Shown here piece after piece: positions 14,978 to 21,979 of a stretch of DNA of 22,000 nucleotides (position 1 is its first letter; each line of letters opens with the position of its first letter). Below the pieces are notes generated by a model. That model was not told the origin of the DNA, did no database searches, and saw nothing but the letters and a program-made list of their open reading frames with translations. Made by a program: the position numbers and the translations under genes. The stretch is from BQOK01 sp048388525 (GTDB lineage: Bacteria > Bacillota > Clostridia > Oscillospirales > Ruminococcaceae), in assembly GCF_048388525.1 (NCBI RefSeq), contig NZ_DBGCTQ010000078.1:1-22000 (forward strand), read 5' to 3'.

Positions 14978-17338
14978 TCACTCCTCCGGGGCGGCTTCCT
15001 CTATGGTAAGGGTAACCACGGTTCCCATGGGCACCTGGCTGTCCGGCGCGGCGTCCTGGGCGGTCACCGTGCCCTCCTCTGCACCGCTGAGCTTTACGTT
15101 CAGGCCCGCGCCCGCCAGCATCTGGCTGGCAAGCTCGGCGCTTTTGCCCCGCACGTCCGGCACGGGCACCTGGCTCACCTCGGCGCTGTCGGTATACAGG
15201 TACACGGTGGTGCCGCCCGGCACCTTGGCGCCCGCTGCCGGATACTGCGCCAGCACGGCGGTGCCGCTGCCCACCCTCCGGTGGGCAAGGCCCAGCTTGT
15301 TCAGGGTCACCTGGGCCATATCCCACTGCAAATATGCGCTGTTGGCGGGGTTTGTCAGGTCCGGCACCGTCACCTCGGCCGGGGCCATATAGTTCGGGTC
15401 GGTCTCAATTCCCAGGTACGGCGCGATCTCGCTGATGATGTTTCCGGTCAGCGGGGCCGACAGCATCGAGCCGAACTCGGTCTCGGCATGGGGCTCGTCC
15501 ACAAAGGCCAGCACCGCGATCTGCGGGTCGTCAATGGGCACCACCGCCACAAAACTCGAAACCTTTTCATACTCGCCGTCCGAGGCGCGCCGGCCTTTGT
15601 CCAGCTTTTCACTGGTGCCGGATTTCCCGCCGATGCGGTAGCCCGCCACATAGGCGTTGCGGCCCGAGGCTCCATCCCGCCCGCCATCCACCACGCCCTC
15701 CATCATGCCGCGCAGCGCGGCCGAGGTCTCCTCGCTGATCACCTGCCGCTTGGGGCTGGGGGCGATCTGTTCCACCAGGTTGCCCTCGCTGTCCAATATC
15801 TCGCTCACGATGTGGGGCTGCACCAGGTAGCCGCCGTTCACCACCGCGCTCACGGCGGTGATCATCTGGATGGGGGTCACCTTCTGCGCCTGTCCAAAGC
15901 TCGAGGACGCCAGGTCCACCGCGCTCATTTCCTCCGCCGCGTGGTAGGATACGCCCGCCCGGATCTGCTGCTCGGCGGGCAGGTCCACACCGGTGGGCGC
16001 GGTAAAGCCGAACGCGTTATAGTAATCGGAAAAAACGTCCTTTCCCATCAGCTGCGCTTCCTGAATGGTCGCCAGATTGCAGCTGTTTTTCAGCACCTCT
16101 CCCATGTTCTGCCAGCCGTGCACGCCCAACACGCCAAAGCCGTTATCCGCGCAGGAATAGTCCTGCGTCACCACGGTGTAATGCCCCGTGCAGTTGAACG
16201 AGGAATTGGGCGTGCAGGTGCCTGAATCAATGGCCGCGCTGGTGGTGATCAGCTTGAACACCGAGCCCGGCACGTACAGGTCCGTGATGGCCTTGTTCTT
16301 CCACTGGCGCTGGCGCGCCTCCCCCTGGGCCTGGGTAAAGGCGTCCCCCTCCAGCCCCTCCAGGGTGGCCGCCAGGTCCGGGTCATAGATCGTCATGGGG
16401 TCGTTGGGGTCAAAATCCGGTTTTGTGGCCATGGCCAGGATCGCACCGGTGTTCACGTCCATCACGATCACCACGCCCCGCTCGGTCACATTGTTCGCCT
16501 TGACCGAGTTCTCCAGGTACTTTTCCGCCACGGCCTGCACCTCGGCGTTCAGGGTCAGCACCAGGCTGTCGCCGTCCTGGGCGTCGTATTGGGTGCGGTC
16601 GTCGTTGGCCACCTCGTTGCCCCAGGCGTTTTTCTGGCTCAGCACCCGGCCCGGGGTTCCGGCCAGGGTTTCTTCATACTGCTTTTCCAGTCCATAAAAG
16701 CCGTAGCCGTCCGCGTGCATAAAACCCAGCACGCTGGCCGCAAACGCGCCGTAGGGGTATTCCCGCTTGGAATCCTGCGAAACGCTCACCGGCAGCTTTT
16801 GCTCGCTGGCAAAACGCTTCACCTTGTCGGCAACGGGTTTGTCCATCTGTTTTGCAAGCACCACATATTGCTTTGTGTCGTCGATCAGCTTGTCGTATAC
16901 CTCCTGGTATTCCAGGCCCAGCAGCTCGGCCAGCCCCCCGCTCACCTCGCTCACCTTCGCGGCCCGGCGCTGGGCGGCGGCCTCCTCGCTCTCCTCGCCC
17001 CCCAGGGCCTTGAGCTGCTCCTTGGTCAGCCCGGGGGCCTTGATCTGGCTGGGGTCCGCCGTAATGGTCCACACGATGCTGCTCTTGGCCAGCACCTTGC
17101 CGGTCGCGTCGTAAATCTGCCCCCGCTGCGGCGTGATGAAGGTATCCTTCAGCTGCTGGTTCGCGGCCTGGCGCAGCATCTCGTCGTGCTGCACCACCTG
17201 CAGGTCGTACAGCCGCCAGATCAGCACCCCGCAGCCCACCAGCAAAAACAGACCCAGCAGCACATAGCTGCGGATCCTCATAAACCGGGGCAAGCCCTGC
17301 TGGGCGTTTCGTTTTGGGTTTTGCGGCGTATTCTGCAT
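14978..17338 (-). CDS. ftsI: Class B penicillin-binding protein with two PASTA domains (FtsI/PbpB type)
   Basis: Septal transpeptidase that cross-links peptidoglycan as partner of FtsW. The 786-residue protein has a cytoplasmic N-terminus, a single membrane anchor (about 25-42), the PBP dimerisation domain starting with FITPQRGQIYDATGKVLA, and the transpeptidase domain with SxxK Ser359-Lys362, SxN Ser419-Asn421 and KSGT at 572-575. Two PASTA domains follow at about 655-716 and 723-780, as in Bacillus PbpB and pneumococcal PBP2x. An insertion of about 35 residues (around 105-140) rich in Glu and Ala lies in the dimerisation region. The start has AAGGAAATGG upstream. SpoVD, the sporulation paralogue, is the alternative, but the cluster position and two PASTA domains favour the vegetative enzyme. 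Confidence 0.93.
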   Translation of the reverse strand: MQNTPQNPKRNAQQGLPRFMRIRSYVLLGLFLLVGCGVLIWRLYDLQVVQHDEMLRQAANQQLKDTFITPQRGQIYDATGKVLAKSSIVWTITADPSQIKAPGLTKEQLKALGGEESEEAAAQRRAAKVSEVSGGLAELLGLEYQEVYDKLIDDTKQYVVLAKQMDKPVADKVKRFASEQKLPVSVSQDSKREYPYGAFAASVLGFMHADGYGFYGLEKQYEETLAGTPGRVLSQKNAWGNEVANDDRTQYDAQDGDSLVLTLNAEVQAVAEKYLENSVKANNVTERGVVIVMDVNTGAILAMATKPDFDPNDPMTIYDPDLAATLEGLEGDAFTQAQGEARQRQWKNKAITDLYVPGSVFKLITTSAAIDSGTCTPNSSFNCTGHYTVVTQDYSCADNGFGVLGVHGWQNMGEVLKNSCNLATIQEAQLMGKDVFSDYYNAFGFTAPTGVDLPAEQQIRAGVSYHAAEEMSAVDLASSSFGQAQKVTPIQMITAVSAVVNGGYLVQPHIVSEILDSEGNLVEQIAPSPKRQVISEETSAALRGMMEGVVDGGRDGASGRNAYVAGYRIGGKSGTSEKLDKGRRASDGEYEKVSSFVAVVPIDDPQIAVLAFVDEPHAETEFGSMLSAPLTGNIISEIAPYLGIETDPNYMAPAEVTVPDLTNPANSAYLQWDMAQVTLNKLGLAHRRVGSGTAVLAQYPAAGAKVPGGTTVYLYTDSAEVSQVPVPDVRGKSAELASQMLAGAGLNVKLSGAEEGTVTAQDAAPDSQVPMGTVVTLTIEEAAPEE

Positions 17339-17386
17339 GATCGTTCCATTTCCTTCTGCGTGTTGTAAAAATCGGCCCCTGATAAA

Positions 17387-17418
17387 CCGAAAAGCGTGCG
17401 GCGCCGCACGCTTTTCGG
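17387..17418 (-). terminator. Perfect 32-bp palindrome between ftsL and ftsI, likely internal attenuating terminator
   Basis: Arms at 17387-17402 and 17403-17418 (CCGAAAAGCGTGCGGC and its exact complement) meet without spacer. On the minus strand the GC-rich core GCGTGCGGC/GCCGCACGC is followed by TTTTCGGTTTATC, a short broken T-run. That suits a leaky terminator inside the dcw operon. Confidence 0.6.
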
Positions 17419-17426
17419 GCGATGGT

Positions 17427-17894
17427 TCAGGGATCCAGATACTCCGCCAGGCTCAACACGCTGGTGGTTAAAAATTCCGTAATGCGCTTTGCCGTGCTGT
17501 CCGGCCGGCGGATCGAGCTCTCGCCGTCCAGCGAAAAATAGGTGATCTGGCTGCGGTCCAGCTTCATCAGGCCCAGCTGGGTTGTGGCGATCTCCTCCAC
17601 ATTTTTCAGTCCGGTCTTGCTGTCCAGCACGCTGGACAGGTAGTTGTACTCGCTCTGGGCCTCCACCAGCTCCCGCTGGGTGGCCTGGATATCACCCGTC
17701 AGCTCGGTCAGGGTCGCCTGGCTGTACAGCAGGCCGCACACCAGGGTCACCAAAATGGCGGTGACCGCCGCCAGCTTGGCCGTATGGGCATTGAACCTGC
17801 TGGGCTTTTTTGCCCCCTGCACCGCGCGCACCCGCGCTTTCGGCTCGCGCTCGCGGTGCTCAAACCGCTCCAGATCGTAGGCAGCCTGTGCCAT
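17427..17894 (-). CDS. ftsL: FtsL-type cell division protein
   Basis: Small bitopic divisome protein, 155 residues. The cytoplasmic N-terminus (about 1-38) is basic, a membrane segment spans about 40-58, and the extracytoplasmic part begins with a heptad-rich coiled coil (about 59-95, TLTELTGDIQATQRELVEAQ) that would pair with FtsB/DivIC and FtsQ. The following LGLMKLDRSQITYFSLDG resembles the conserved FtsL tail. I start at the ATG at 17892-17894, 8 bases after AGGAGG; a GTG at 17903 overlaps the site. FtsL is poorly conserved, so the identification relies on topology, size and position between rsmH and the PBP gene. Confidence 0.85.
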   Translation of the reverse strand: MAQAAYDLERFEHREREPKARVRAVQGAKKPSRFNAHTAKLAAVTAILVTLVCGLLYSQATLTELTGDIQATQRELVEAQSEYNYLSSVLDSKTGLKNVEEIATTQLGLMKLDRSQITYFSLDGESSIRRPDSTAKRITEFLTTSVLSLAEYLDP

Positions 17895-17978
17895 GGCGAT
17901 CACCTCCTCTCGTCTTGTCGTTTTTGTTCTTACCGCTTGTCCACCCGCGGTGGGTTCAGCCGGGCGGTCTTCTGCGCC

Positions 17979-18905
17979 TCAAAGCTTCTCCAGCACCCGC
18001 AGCTTGGCCGAGCGGCTGCGGCGGTTTTCTTCCAGCTCGCCGCCGCCGGCCTCGATGGGCTTTTTGTTCACCAGCCTTGCCTTCGCCCTGCCCCCGCACA
18101 CGCACACCGGGTATTCCGGCGGGCAGGTGCACGCGGTGGCCCACTGGCGGAAACGGTTCTTCACCAGCCGGTCCTCCAGCGAGTGAAAGGTGATCACGGC
18201 AAGCCGCCCGCCGGGGCTCAGCAGCTCAAAAATCTCCTCCAGCCCCTCGCTCAAGGCGTCCAGCTCGCCGTTCACCGCAATGCGCAGGGCCTGAAAGGTC
18301 CGGCGCGCCGGGTTCTTGTCCTTGCGGCGCACCGCCGGGGGCACCGCCGCAGCCACCGCCCCGGCAAGCTGCAGGGTGGTGGCAAAGGGCTGCTCCTCCC
18401 GCTGGCGCGCCAGCCGCCCCGCAATGGCCCAGGCAAATGGCTCCTCGCCGTACTCCCGCAAAATGCGGGCCAGCTCCTCCCGGCTGGCGGTGTTCACAAG
18501 ATCCGCCGCCGTGGGGCCGGTTTGGCTCATGCGCATATCCAGCGGCGCGTCGGCCCGGTAGGAAAACCCACGGGCCGCGTCGTCCAGCTGGTGCGAGGAT
18601 ACTCCCAGGTCCAGCAGGGCTCCGTTGATGCTGCATATGCCCAGCCCTTCCAGCGCCTCGCGGGCGTTGCGGAAATTCGTCTTGACCACCGTGGCGGGCA
18701 GGCCCTTAAGCCTTTCGGTGGCGGCTGCCACCGCATCCGGGTCCTGGTCAAGGCTGACAAGCCGCCCGGTGGTAAGACGTTTTGCGATCTCACTGGAATG
18801 CCCGCCTCCTCCGGCGGTGCCGTCCAGGTAGGTGCCCGCCGGGTCGATGGCAAGCCCCTCAAGGCATTCATCGAGCAGGACGGGGACGTGGCTGAACTCC
18901 ATCAT
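17979..18905 (-). CDS. rsmH: 16S rRNA (cytosine(1402)-N4)-methyltransferase RsmH (MraW)
   Basis: S-adenosylmethionine-dependent methyltransferase that modifies C1402 of 16S rRNA. The 308-residue protein begins with the family signature EFSHVPVLLDE and has the SAM motif DGTAGGGGH at 28-36, LDQDPDA after it, LLDLGVSSHQLD around 95, and the C-terminal ITFHSLEDRLVKN and NRRSRSAKLRV segments. Four cysteines in CTCPPEYPVCVCGG form the family's short insertion near the C-terminus. Two ATGs in a row (18903-18905 and 18900-18902) follow GAGGGGAAGGGG; the first is taken. It starts 23 bases after mraZ. The length matches the family. Confidence 0.97.
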   Translation of the reverse strand: MMEFSHVPVLLDECLEGLAIDPAGTYLDGTAGGGGHSSEIAKRLTTGRLVSLDQDPDAVAAATERLKGLPATVVKTNFRNAREALEGLGICSINGALLDLGVSSHQLDDAARGFSYRADAPLDMRMSQTGPTAADLVNTASREELARILREYGEEPFAWAIAGRLARQREEQPFATTLQLAGAVAAAVPPAVRRKDKNPARRTFQALRIAVNGELDALSEGLEEIFELLSPGGRLAVITFHSLEDRLVKNRFRQWATACTCPPEYPVCVCGGRAKARLVNKKPIEAGGGELEENRRSRSAKLRVLEKL

Positions 18906-18928
18906 GTGTTCCCCTTCCCCTCTGTCGC

Positions 18929-19348
18929 TTAAAATTCCAGTTCTTCCATGGCGGCCTCGATCTCGGCGCTGCCAAGGCTCTGCTGTTTTCTCTGCCATGC
19001 GGCGGTGTTCCAGATCTCGGCATAGCTGCCCACGCCGATCACGGTCACCTCTTTTTCCAGCCCGGCATGCGCCCGCAGCGCGGGCCCCAGCAGGATGCGC
19101 CCCTGTTTGTCCGGGACCGCCTCCTCGGCGGCCGAAAACAAAAAGCGCTGGATATCCCGGGTCTTTACCATGCTCTTGCTCTTCAGGATCTCGGTGATGC
19201 GCTGCCATTCGCCCTCGGGGAAGGCCACCAGGCAGTCGTCCAGCCAGCGGGTCACCACAAATTCCTTGCCCATCTGATCCCGGAACTTGGCCGGGAAGTT
19301 CAGGCGGCCCTTCTCGTCGATGGCATAGTTGTATTCGCCCATCAACAT
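18929..19348 (-). CDS. mraZ: Transcriptional regulator MraZ
   Basis: DNA-binding protein that controls its own dcw operon. The 139-residue protein carries two SpoVT-AbrB-like half domains, recognisable by IDEKGRLNFPAKFR near residues 10-23 and PDKQGRILLGPALR near 79-92; the family assembles into rings of eight or more that bind repeated boxes. The start MLMGEYNYAID agrees with the family N-terminus (usually MFMGEY), with GGGGG 10 bases upstream. It is the first gene of the cluster, behind a consensus promoter and three matching boxes. The length is normal. Confidence 0.97.
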   Translation of the reverse strand: MLMGEYNYAIDEKGRLNFPAKFRDQMGKEFVVTRWLDDCLVAFPEGEWQRITEILKSKSMVKTRDIQRFLFSAAEEAVPDKQGRILLGPALRAHAGLEKEVTVIGVGSYAEIWNTAAWQRKQQSLGSAEIEAAMEELEF

Positions 19349-19398
19349 CCCTGACCGCCCCCTTTTGTTGAAAACTTGTGAAGAGCCGTGGAAAGTTC

Positions 19399-19423
19399 CC
19401 CACTTTTACCCACTTTCACCCAC
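19399..19423 (-). promoter_or_regulatory. MraZ operator: three GTGGG boxes at 10-bp spacing
   Basis: On the minus strand GTGGG occurs three times with starts exactly 10 bases apart (plus-strand CCCAC at 19399-19403, 19409-19413, 19419-19423), separated by TGAAA and TAAAA. Repeated TGGG boxes on one face of the helix are the known MraZ binding arrangement. They lie just past the -10, in the first transcribed bases, fitting autorepression by a road block. Confidence 0.85.
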
Positions 19424-19435
19424 CAAGACATATTT

Positions 19436-19464
19436 ATTATACGTTAGCGAGTTGTAAAATGCAA
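19436..19464 (-). promoter_or_regulatory. Promoter of the dcw cluster
   Basis: On the minus strand TTGCAT (19459-19464) and a perfect TATAAT (19436-19441) are separated by 17 bases. Transcription would start near 19429, immediately before the MraZ boxes. Confidence 0.85.
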
Positions 19465-19713
19465 GCCGCGGCACCGAAAAAGGTTAGCCAAATTATCCAA
19501 AATTCCAAGGGCATTTTGATCGGTTCGCCCAAAGCGCCGGTTTGCCGCGGCGCTTTTACAAAACCTTCCTTTTCCCGGCAGCAAGCGCGGGCAGGCCCGC
19601 CCGGCGCGTCCCCGCCTTGCACAACAAAGCGGCGCTGTGCCGCCCCCATCGGGGCGGCACAGCGCCGCTTGAAAAATCCCCCTATTGATACAGGCCGATC
19701 CTTTCCCCCCTCC
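19465..19713. other. Intergenic region between the dcw promoter and the flavodoxin gene
   Basis: This non-coding stretch, together with the mraZ leader, makes a gap of 365 bases. It holds a hairpin with 9-base arms (AAAGCGCCG at 19531-19539, CGGCGCTTT at 19548-19556) followed on the plus strand by TTTAC, GC-rich inverted repeats around 19580-19605, and the terminator at 19627-19670. I see no gene or RNA family signature in it. Confidence 0.6.
19627..19670 (-). terminator. Terminator after the flavodoxin lipoprotein gene
   Basis: A perfect 20-bp stem (arms 19627-19646 and 19651-19670) with a CATC loop; on the minus strand the last bases run into TTTGTTGT. It ends the three-gene redox operon about 45 bases after its last stop codon. 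Confidence 0.8.
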
Positions 19714-20418
19714 CTAGTCCAGGGTATCCATCCATGTTTGTATTTCTTCCCGCGGGCAGTCCGCGGCGAACCGCCGCCCTTCAAGCCACACCCCGCCCCC
19801 GGCCTGCTGCTCCAGGGTGTCCGCACTGTTTCCAATGCCGCTTCCACCCGAGGTACAAAACGGGATCACCGTCTTGCCGTCAAACTCACAGCCCTCCACA
19901 AATGTACTCATAATGCGGGGTGCCGTTCCCCACCAGATCGGGTAGCCAAGATAGACCGTATCGTATCCGTCCAGCAGCACGGCTTCGCCGCCGGTCTCCG
20001 GGCGGGCCTCCGGGTCGTTCATCTCAACCGACGTCCTGCTGGCCTCGTCCCCGTAATCCAGATCCTCGGCGGAATAAGGCTGTGCCGGAACGATCTCATA
20101 AAGCTCCGCATCCGCGATCTCCGCAATCGTTTTTGCCACGCTTTCCGTGTTTCGGGTCGCGGAAAAGTATACGACCAGCGCCTTGCTTGTTGTCTCTTCC
20201 TGTTCGCTTGTCACCGCTTTGGTCCCATCGGTTTTCCCGGGGGCGCTTTCCGTTGCCGTGCCTGGCTGCAGCTGCGGGATGCTGCTGCTCTCCCCGGCCG
20301 GTCCCGCGCTCTCACAGCCGGACAAATGGCATACCAGGCACACCAGCATAACCGCGGCGGCCCATTTTTTAAGTTTTTTCACAGGGAACGATCCGCTTTT
20401 CGGCAATGTTCGTTTCAT
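19714..20418 (-). CDS. Flavodoxin-domain lipoprotein
   Basis: Predicted surface-anchored flavodoxin of 234 residues. A basic N-terminus and hydrophobic stretch (about 13-33) end in the lipobox LSGC with Cys35, so the protein should be lipid-anchored outside the membrane. A Ser/Thr/Glu-rich linker (about 36-78) leads to a flavodoxin-like domain starting ALVVYFSATRNTESVAKTI, which includes the FMN phosphate loop, followed by YDTVYLGYPIWWGTAP and PFCTSGGSGIGNS, the typical flavin-contact segments. The start ATG lies 1 base after the stop of the upstream gene, in the string TGAGATG, with AAGGCGG upstream, so the two genes are translationally coupled. Similar flavodoxin lipoproteins are found in gut Firmicutes and are thought to move electrons outside the cell; the partner here is unknown. 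Confidence 0.88.
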   Translation of the reverse strand: MKRTLPKSGSFPVKKLKKWAAAVMLVCLVCHLSGCESAGPAGESSSIPQLQPGTATESAPGKTDGTKAVTSEQEETTSKALVVYFSATRNTESVAKTIAEIADAELYEIVPAQPYSAEDLDYGDEASRTSVEMNDPEARPETGGEAVLLDGYDTVYLGYPIWWGTAPRIMSTFVEGCEFDGKTVIPFCTSGGSGIGNSADTLEQQAGGGVWLEGRRFAADCPREEIQTWMDTLD

Positions 20419-20419
20419 C

Positions 20420-20959
20420 TCAAACCGCCTTTCCCATTTCGTAGGCCCGCCGCAAAGCCGGATGCCCCCCGATCTCCCCAACGCCGCTCACACCCCCCGC
20501 AAAAACGGTTCCCGCAAGGCGCGCTTTGGGAAAGCACTCGATCCAGCCCTCAAGGCCGCTTACGGCACGGGCGTCGGTGCCGTCCCCGTCCTCTGCCGCC
20601 GCCGATAAAAAGTAAACCTCACGGAAAGCGTATCCGGCGGGATAAAGGGGGTTCGCGCGGTCGAGCATCGTTTTCATCTGCCCCGACATTTCGTAATAAT
20701 AAATAGGGGTGGCAAAAACCAGCACATCGGCGGTCAGCATTTTTTGGGCAATGGTATCTGCGTCATCGCGGATCGTGCAGCGCCCGGTTTTTAGGCAGGC
20801 AAGGCAGCCCCTGCAAAAGCCGATCGTCTTATCGTACAAGCTTATCTTTTCCACTGTGCTGCCGCCGTCCCTTGCTCCCTCTATAAATGCGTCGGCCAAA
20901 GCTTCGGAATTGCCGTTTTTGCGGGGGCTGCTTGAAATAACCAAAATTTTTTTGCGCAT
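20420..20959 (-). CDS. Iron-sulfur flavoprotein (Isf)-like NAD(P)H/FMN oxidoreductase
   Basis: Flavodoxin-fold reductase of 179 residues. The N-terminus MRKKILVISSSPRKNGNSE carries the FMN phosphate-binding loop SPRKNGNSE. Cysteines 49, 52, 55 and 61 form a CX2CX2CX5C pattern, the compact motif that binds a 4Fe-4S cluster in Isf proteins, and ATPIYYYEMSGQMKTMLDR is the FMN-reductase family segment. The sequence therefore suggests a flavin plus 4Fe-4S electron carrier or reductase acting in the cytoplasm. The gene overlaps translation of the downstream lipoprotein and starts 76 bases after the DUF3737 gene with GGAGAGGA upstream. Its electron donor and acceptor are not evident. A quinone or nitro-compound reductase of the same fold without a cluster is the alternative. 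Confidence 0.88.
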   Translation of the reverse strand: MRKKILVISSSPRKNGNSEALADAFIEGARDGGSTVEKISLYDKTIGFCRGCLACLKTGRCTIRDDADTIAQKMLTADVLVFATPIYYYEMSGQMKTMLDRANPLYPAGYAFREVYFLSAAAEDGDGTDARAVSGLEGWIECFPKARLAGTVFAGGVSGVGEIGGHPALRRAYEMGKAV

Positions 20960-21035
20960 TATGTATGTCCTCTCCTATCGTTTTGTTTTTCATCCGCTTC
21001 AGCTGCCAACAGAGCCTGTTCCAGCATGCAAAAGC

Positions 21036-21887
21036 TCAGGCGCATCGGCACTGTTTTGTAAGAACGACTTCGCCCTTTGCCCCGTCCAGATCCATCACGA
21101 TCTCGCCGGCCTCCGGCACATGGATATGCCCGGACAGCGGGTTTTTAATGCTTACGATCGGCGCGGTGAGCGTAGCCTCCACATCGGAGCGCTCAAAGGC
21201 AAGGTCGGTATCCACCATTTCGCAGCTGATCAGCCGTAAATTTTTGCAGTAGCAAAGTGGCTGCGCACCCATGATCCTGCAATTTTCAAAGGTGACATTT
21301 TCGCTGTACCAGGCAAGGTATTCCCCCTTTACAACGCTGTTTTTCACAGTGATGTTTTTCGCGTGCCAAAAAGCGTCTTTCATATCGAACACGCAGTTTT
21401 CGAACACCGCGTCGGTGATGTACTGAAACGAGTATTTTCCCTTCATGCGAACCTTGCGGAACGTCAATCCCTCCGCGCGCATCATAAAATATTCGCTCTC
21501 GGCGGTGCAGTCCTCCATTGCAATCCCTCGCACCGACCACCCAAATTCCGGGGAAACGATCTCGCAGCCGCGCATTTTCACATCCCGGCATTCACGCAGG
21601 GCCTTGGTCCCGTGAAGCTTGGTATTGCTCATCTCCACATTTTCAGAATACCAAAGGGCCGCTCTGCATTTGTCCGTCATTTCAGAGTCTTCGACCTTTA
21701 CCCCTGTATCGTGCCAAAAGGGATAACGGAGATTGAAAAAGCAGCGTTTCACCGCAATATCTCCGCCCTCTTTAAAAGCGCTTTCCCCGTCGGCCGGGCC
21801 GTCAAACGCGCAGTCGGTCACCAAAACATCCCGCACCCCATAAAGGGCTCTTTCCTCATCAAAAATTTTGTTTGTAATGGTCGTCAT
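21036..21887 (-). CDS. DUF3737-family protein (predicted right-handed beta-helix)
   Basis: Protein of 283 residues, the usual length for DUF3737. It has no signal peptide or membrane segment. The sequence repeats short strand units of about 20 residues ending in phrases like VEDSEMTD, MEDCTAES, FENCVFDM, VKNSVVKG and FENCRIMG, which is the pattern of a right-handed parallel beta-helix as in pectate-lyase-like proteins. Paired tryptophan motifs (PFWHDTG, FGWSVRG, AFWHAKN, LAWYSEN) recur at similar positions in the turns. The function is unknown; DUF3737 genes often lie near flavodoxins and MerR regulators. I start at the ATG at 21885-21887, 8 bases after AGGAG; an ATG at 21950 overlaps the promoter -10. 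It is the first gene of the operon in the window. Confidence 0.9.
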   Translation of the reverse strand: MTTITNKIFDEERALYGVRDVLVTDCAFDGPADGESAFKEGGDIAVKRCFFNLRYPFWHDTGVKVEDSEMTDKCRAALWYSENVEMSNTKLHGTKALRECRDVKMRGCEIVSPEFGWSVRGIAMEDCTAESEYFMMRAEGLTFRKVRMKGKYSFQYITDAVFENCVFDMKDAFWHAKNITVKNSVVKGEYLAWYSENVTFENCRIMGAQPLCYCKNLRLISCEMVDTDLAFERSDVEATLTAPIVSIKNPLSGHIHVPEAGEIVMDLDGAKGEVVLTKQCRCA

Positions 21888-21948
21888 AAAAATCGCTCCT
21901 TTGCCTTCATCTTTCAAAATCAGTGGCTGTATCGACCGCTTTGCGCTC

Positions 21949-21979
21949 ATTCTACAACCTGGAGTTCACTTCAAGTCAA
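21949..21979 (-). promoter_or_regulatory. MerR-type promoter with 19-bp spacer and dyad operator
   Basis: On the minus strand TTGACT (-35, 21974-21979) and TAGAAT (-10, 21949-21954) are 19 bases apart, longer than the normal 17. The spacer is occupied by a dyad at 21957-21976: arms ACTTGAAGT and ACTCCAGGT match as inverted repeats at 7 of 9 positions around GA. An overlong spacer filled by an inverted repeat is the hallmark of promoters that MerR-family proteins activate by twisting DNA. No merR gene is in the window. Confidence 0.75.

Noticed and set aside
17387..17418. An insertion sequence end or site-specific recombination site
   Set aside because: No transposase or recombinase is nearby, no second copy was seen in the window, and the T-run after the stem fits a terminator.
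18903..19403. A 166-residue N-terminal extension of the rsmH frame through the mraZ gene
   Set aside because: The family N-terminus EFSHVPVLLDE and a ribosome site place the start at 18905; the extension overlaps mraZ in another frame and enters the mraZ leader.
19465..19713. A small RNA or riboswitch in the gap before the dcw promoter
   Set aside because: Only terminator-like hairpins are visible, with no recognised riboswitch core and no good promoter directed into the gap.
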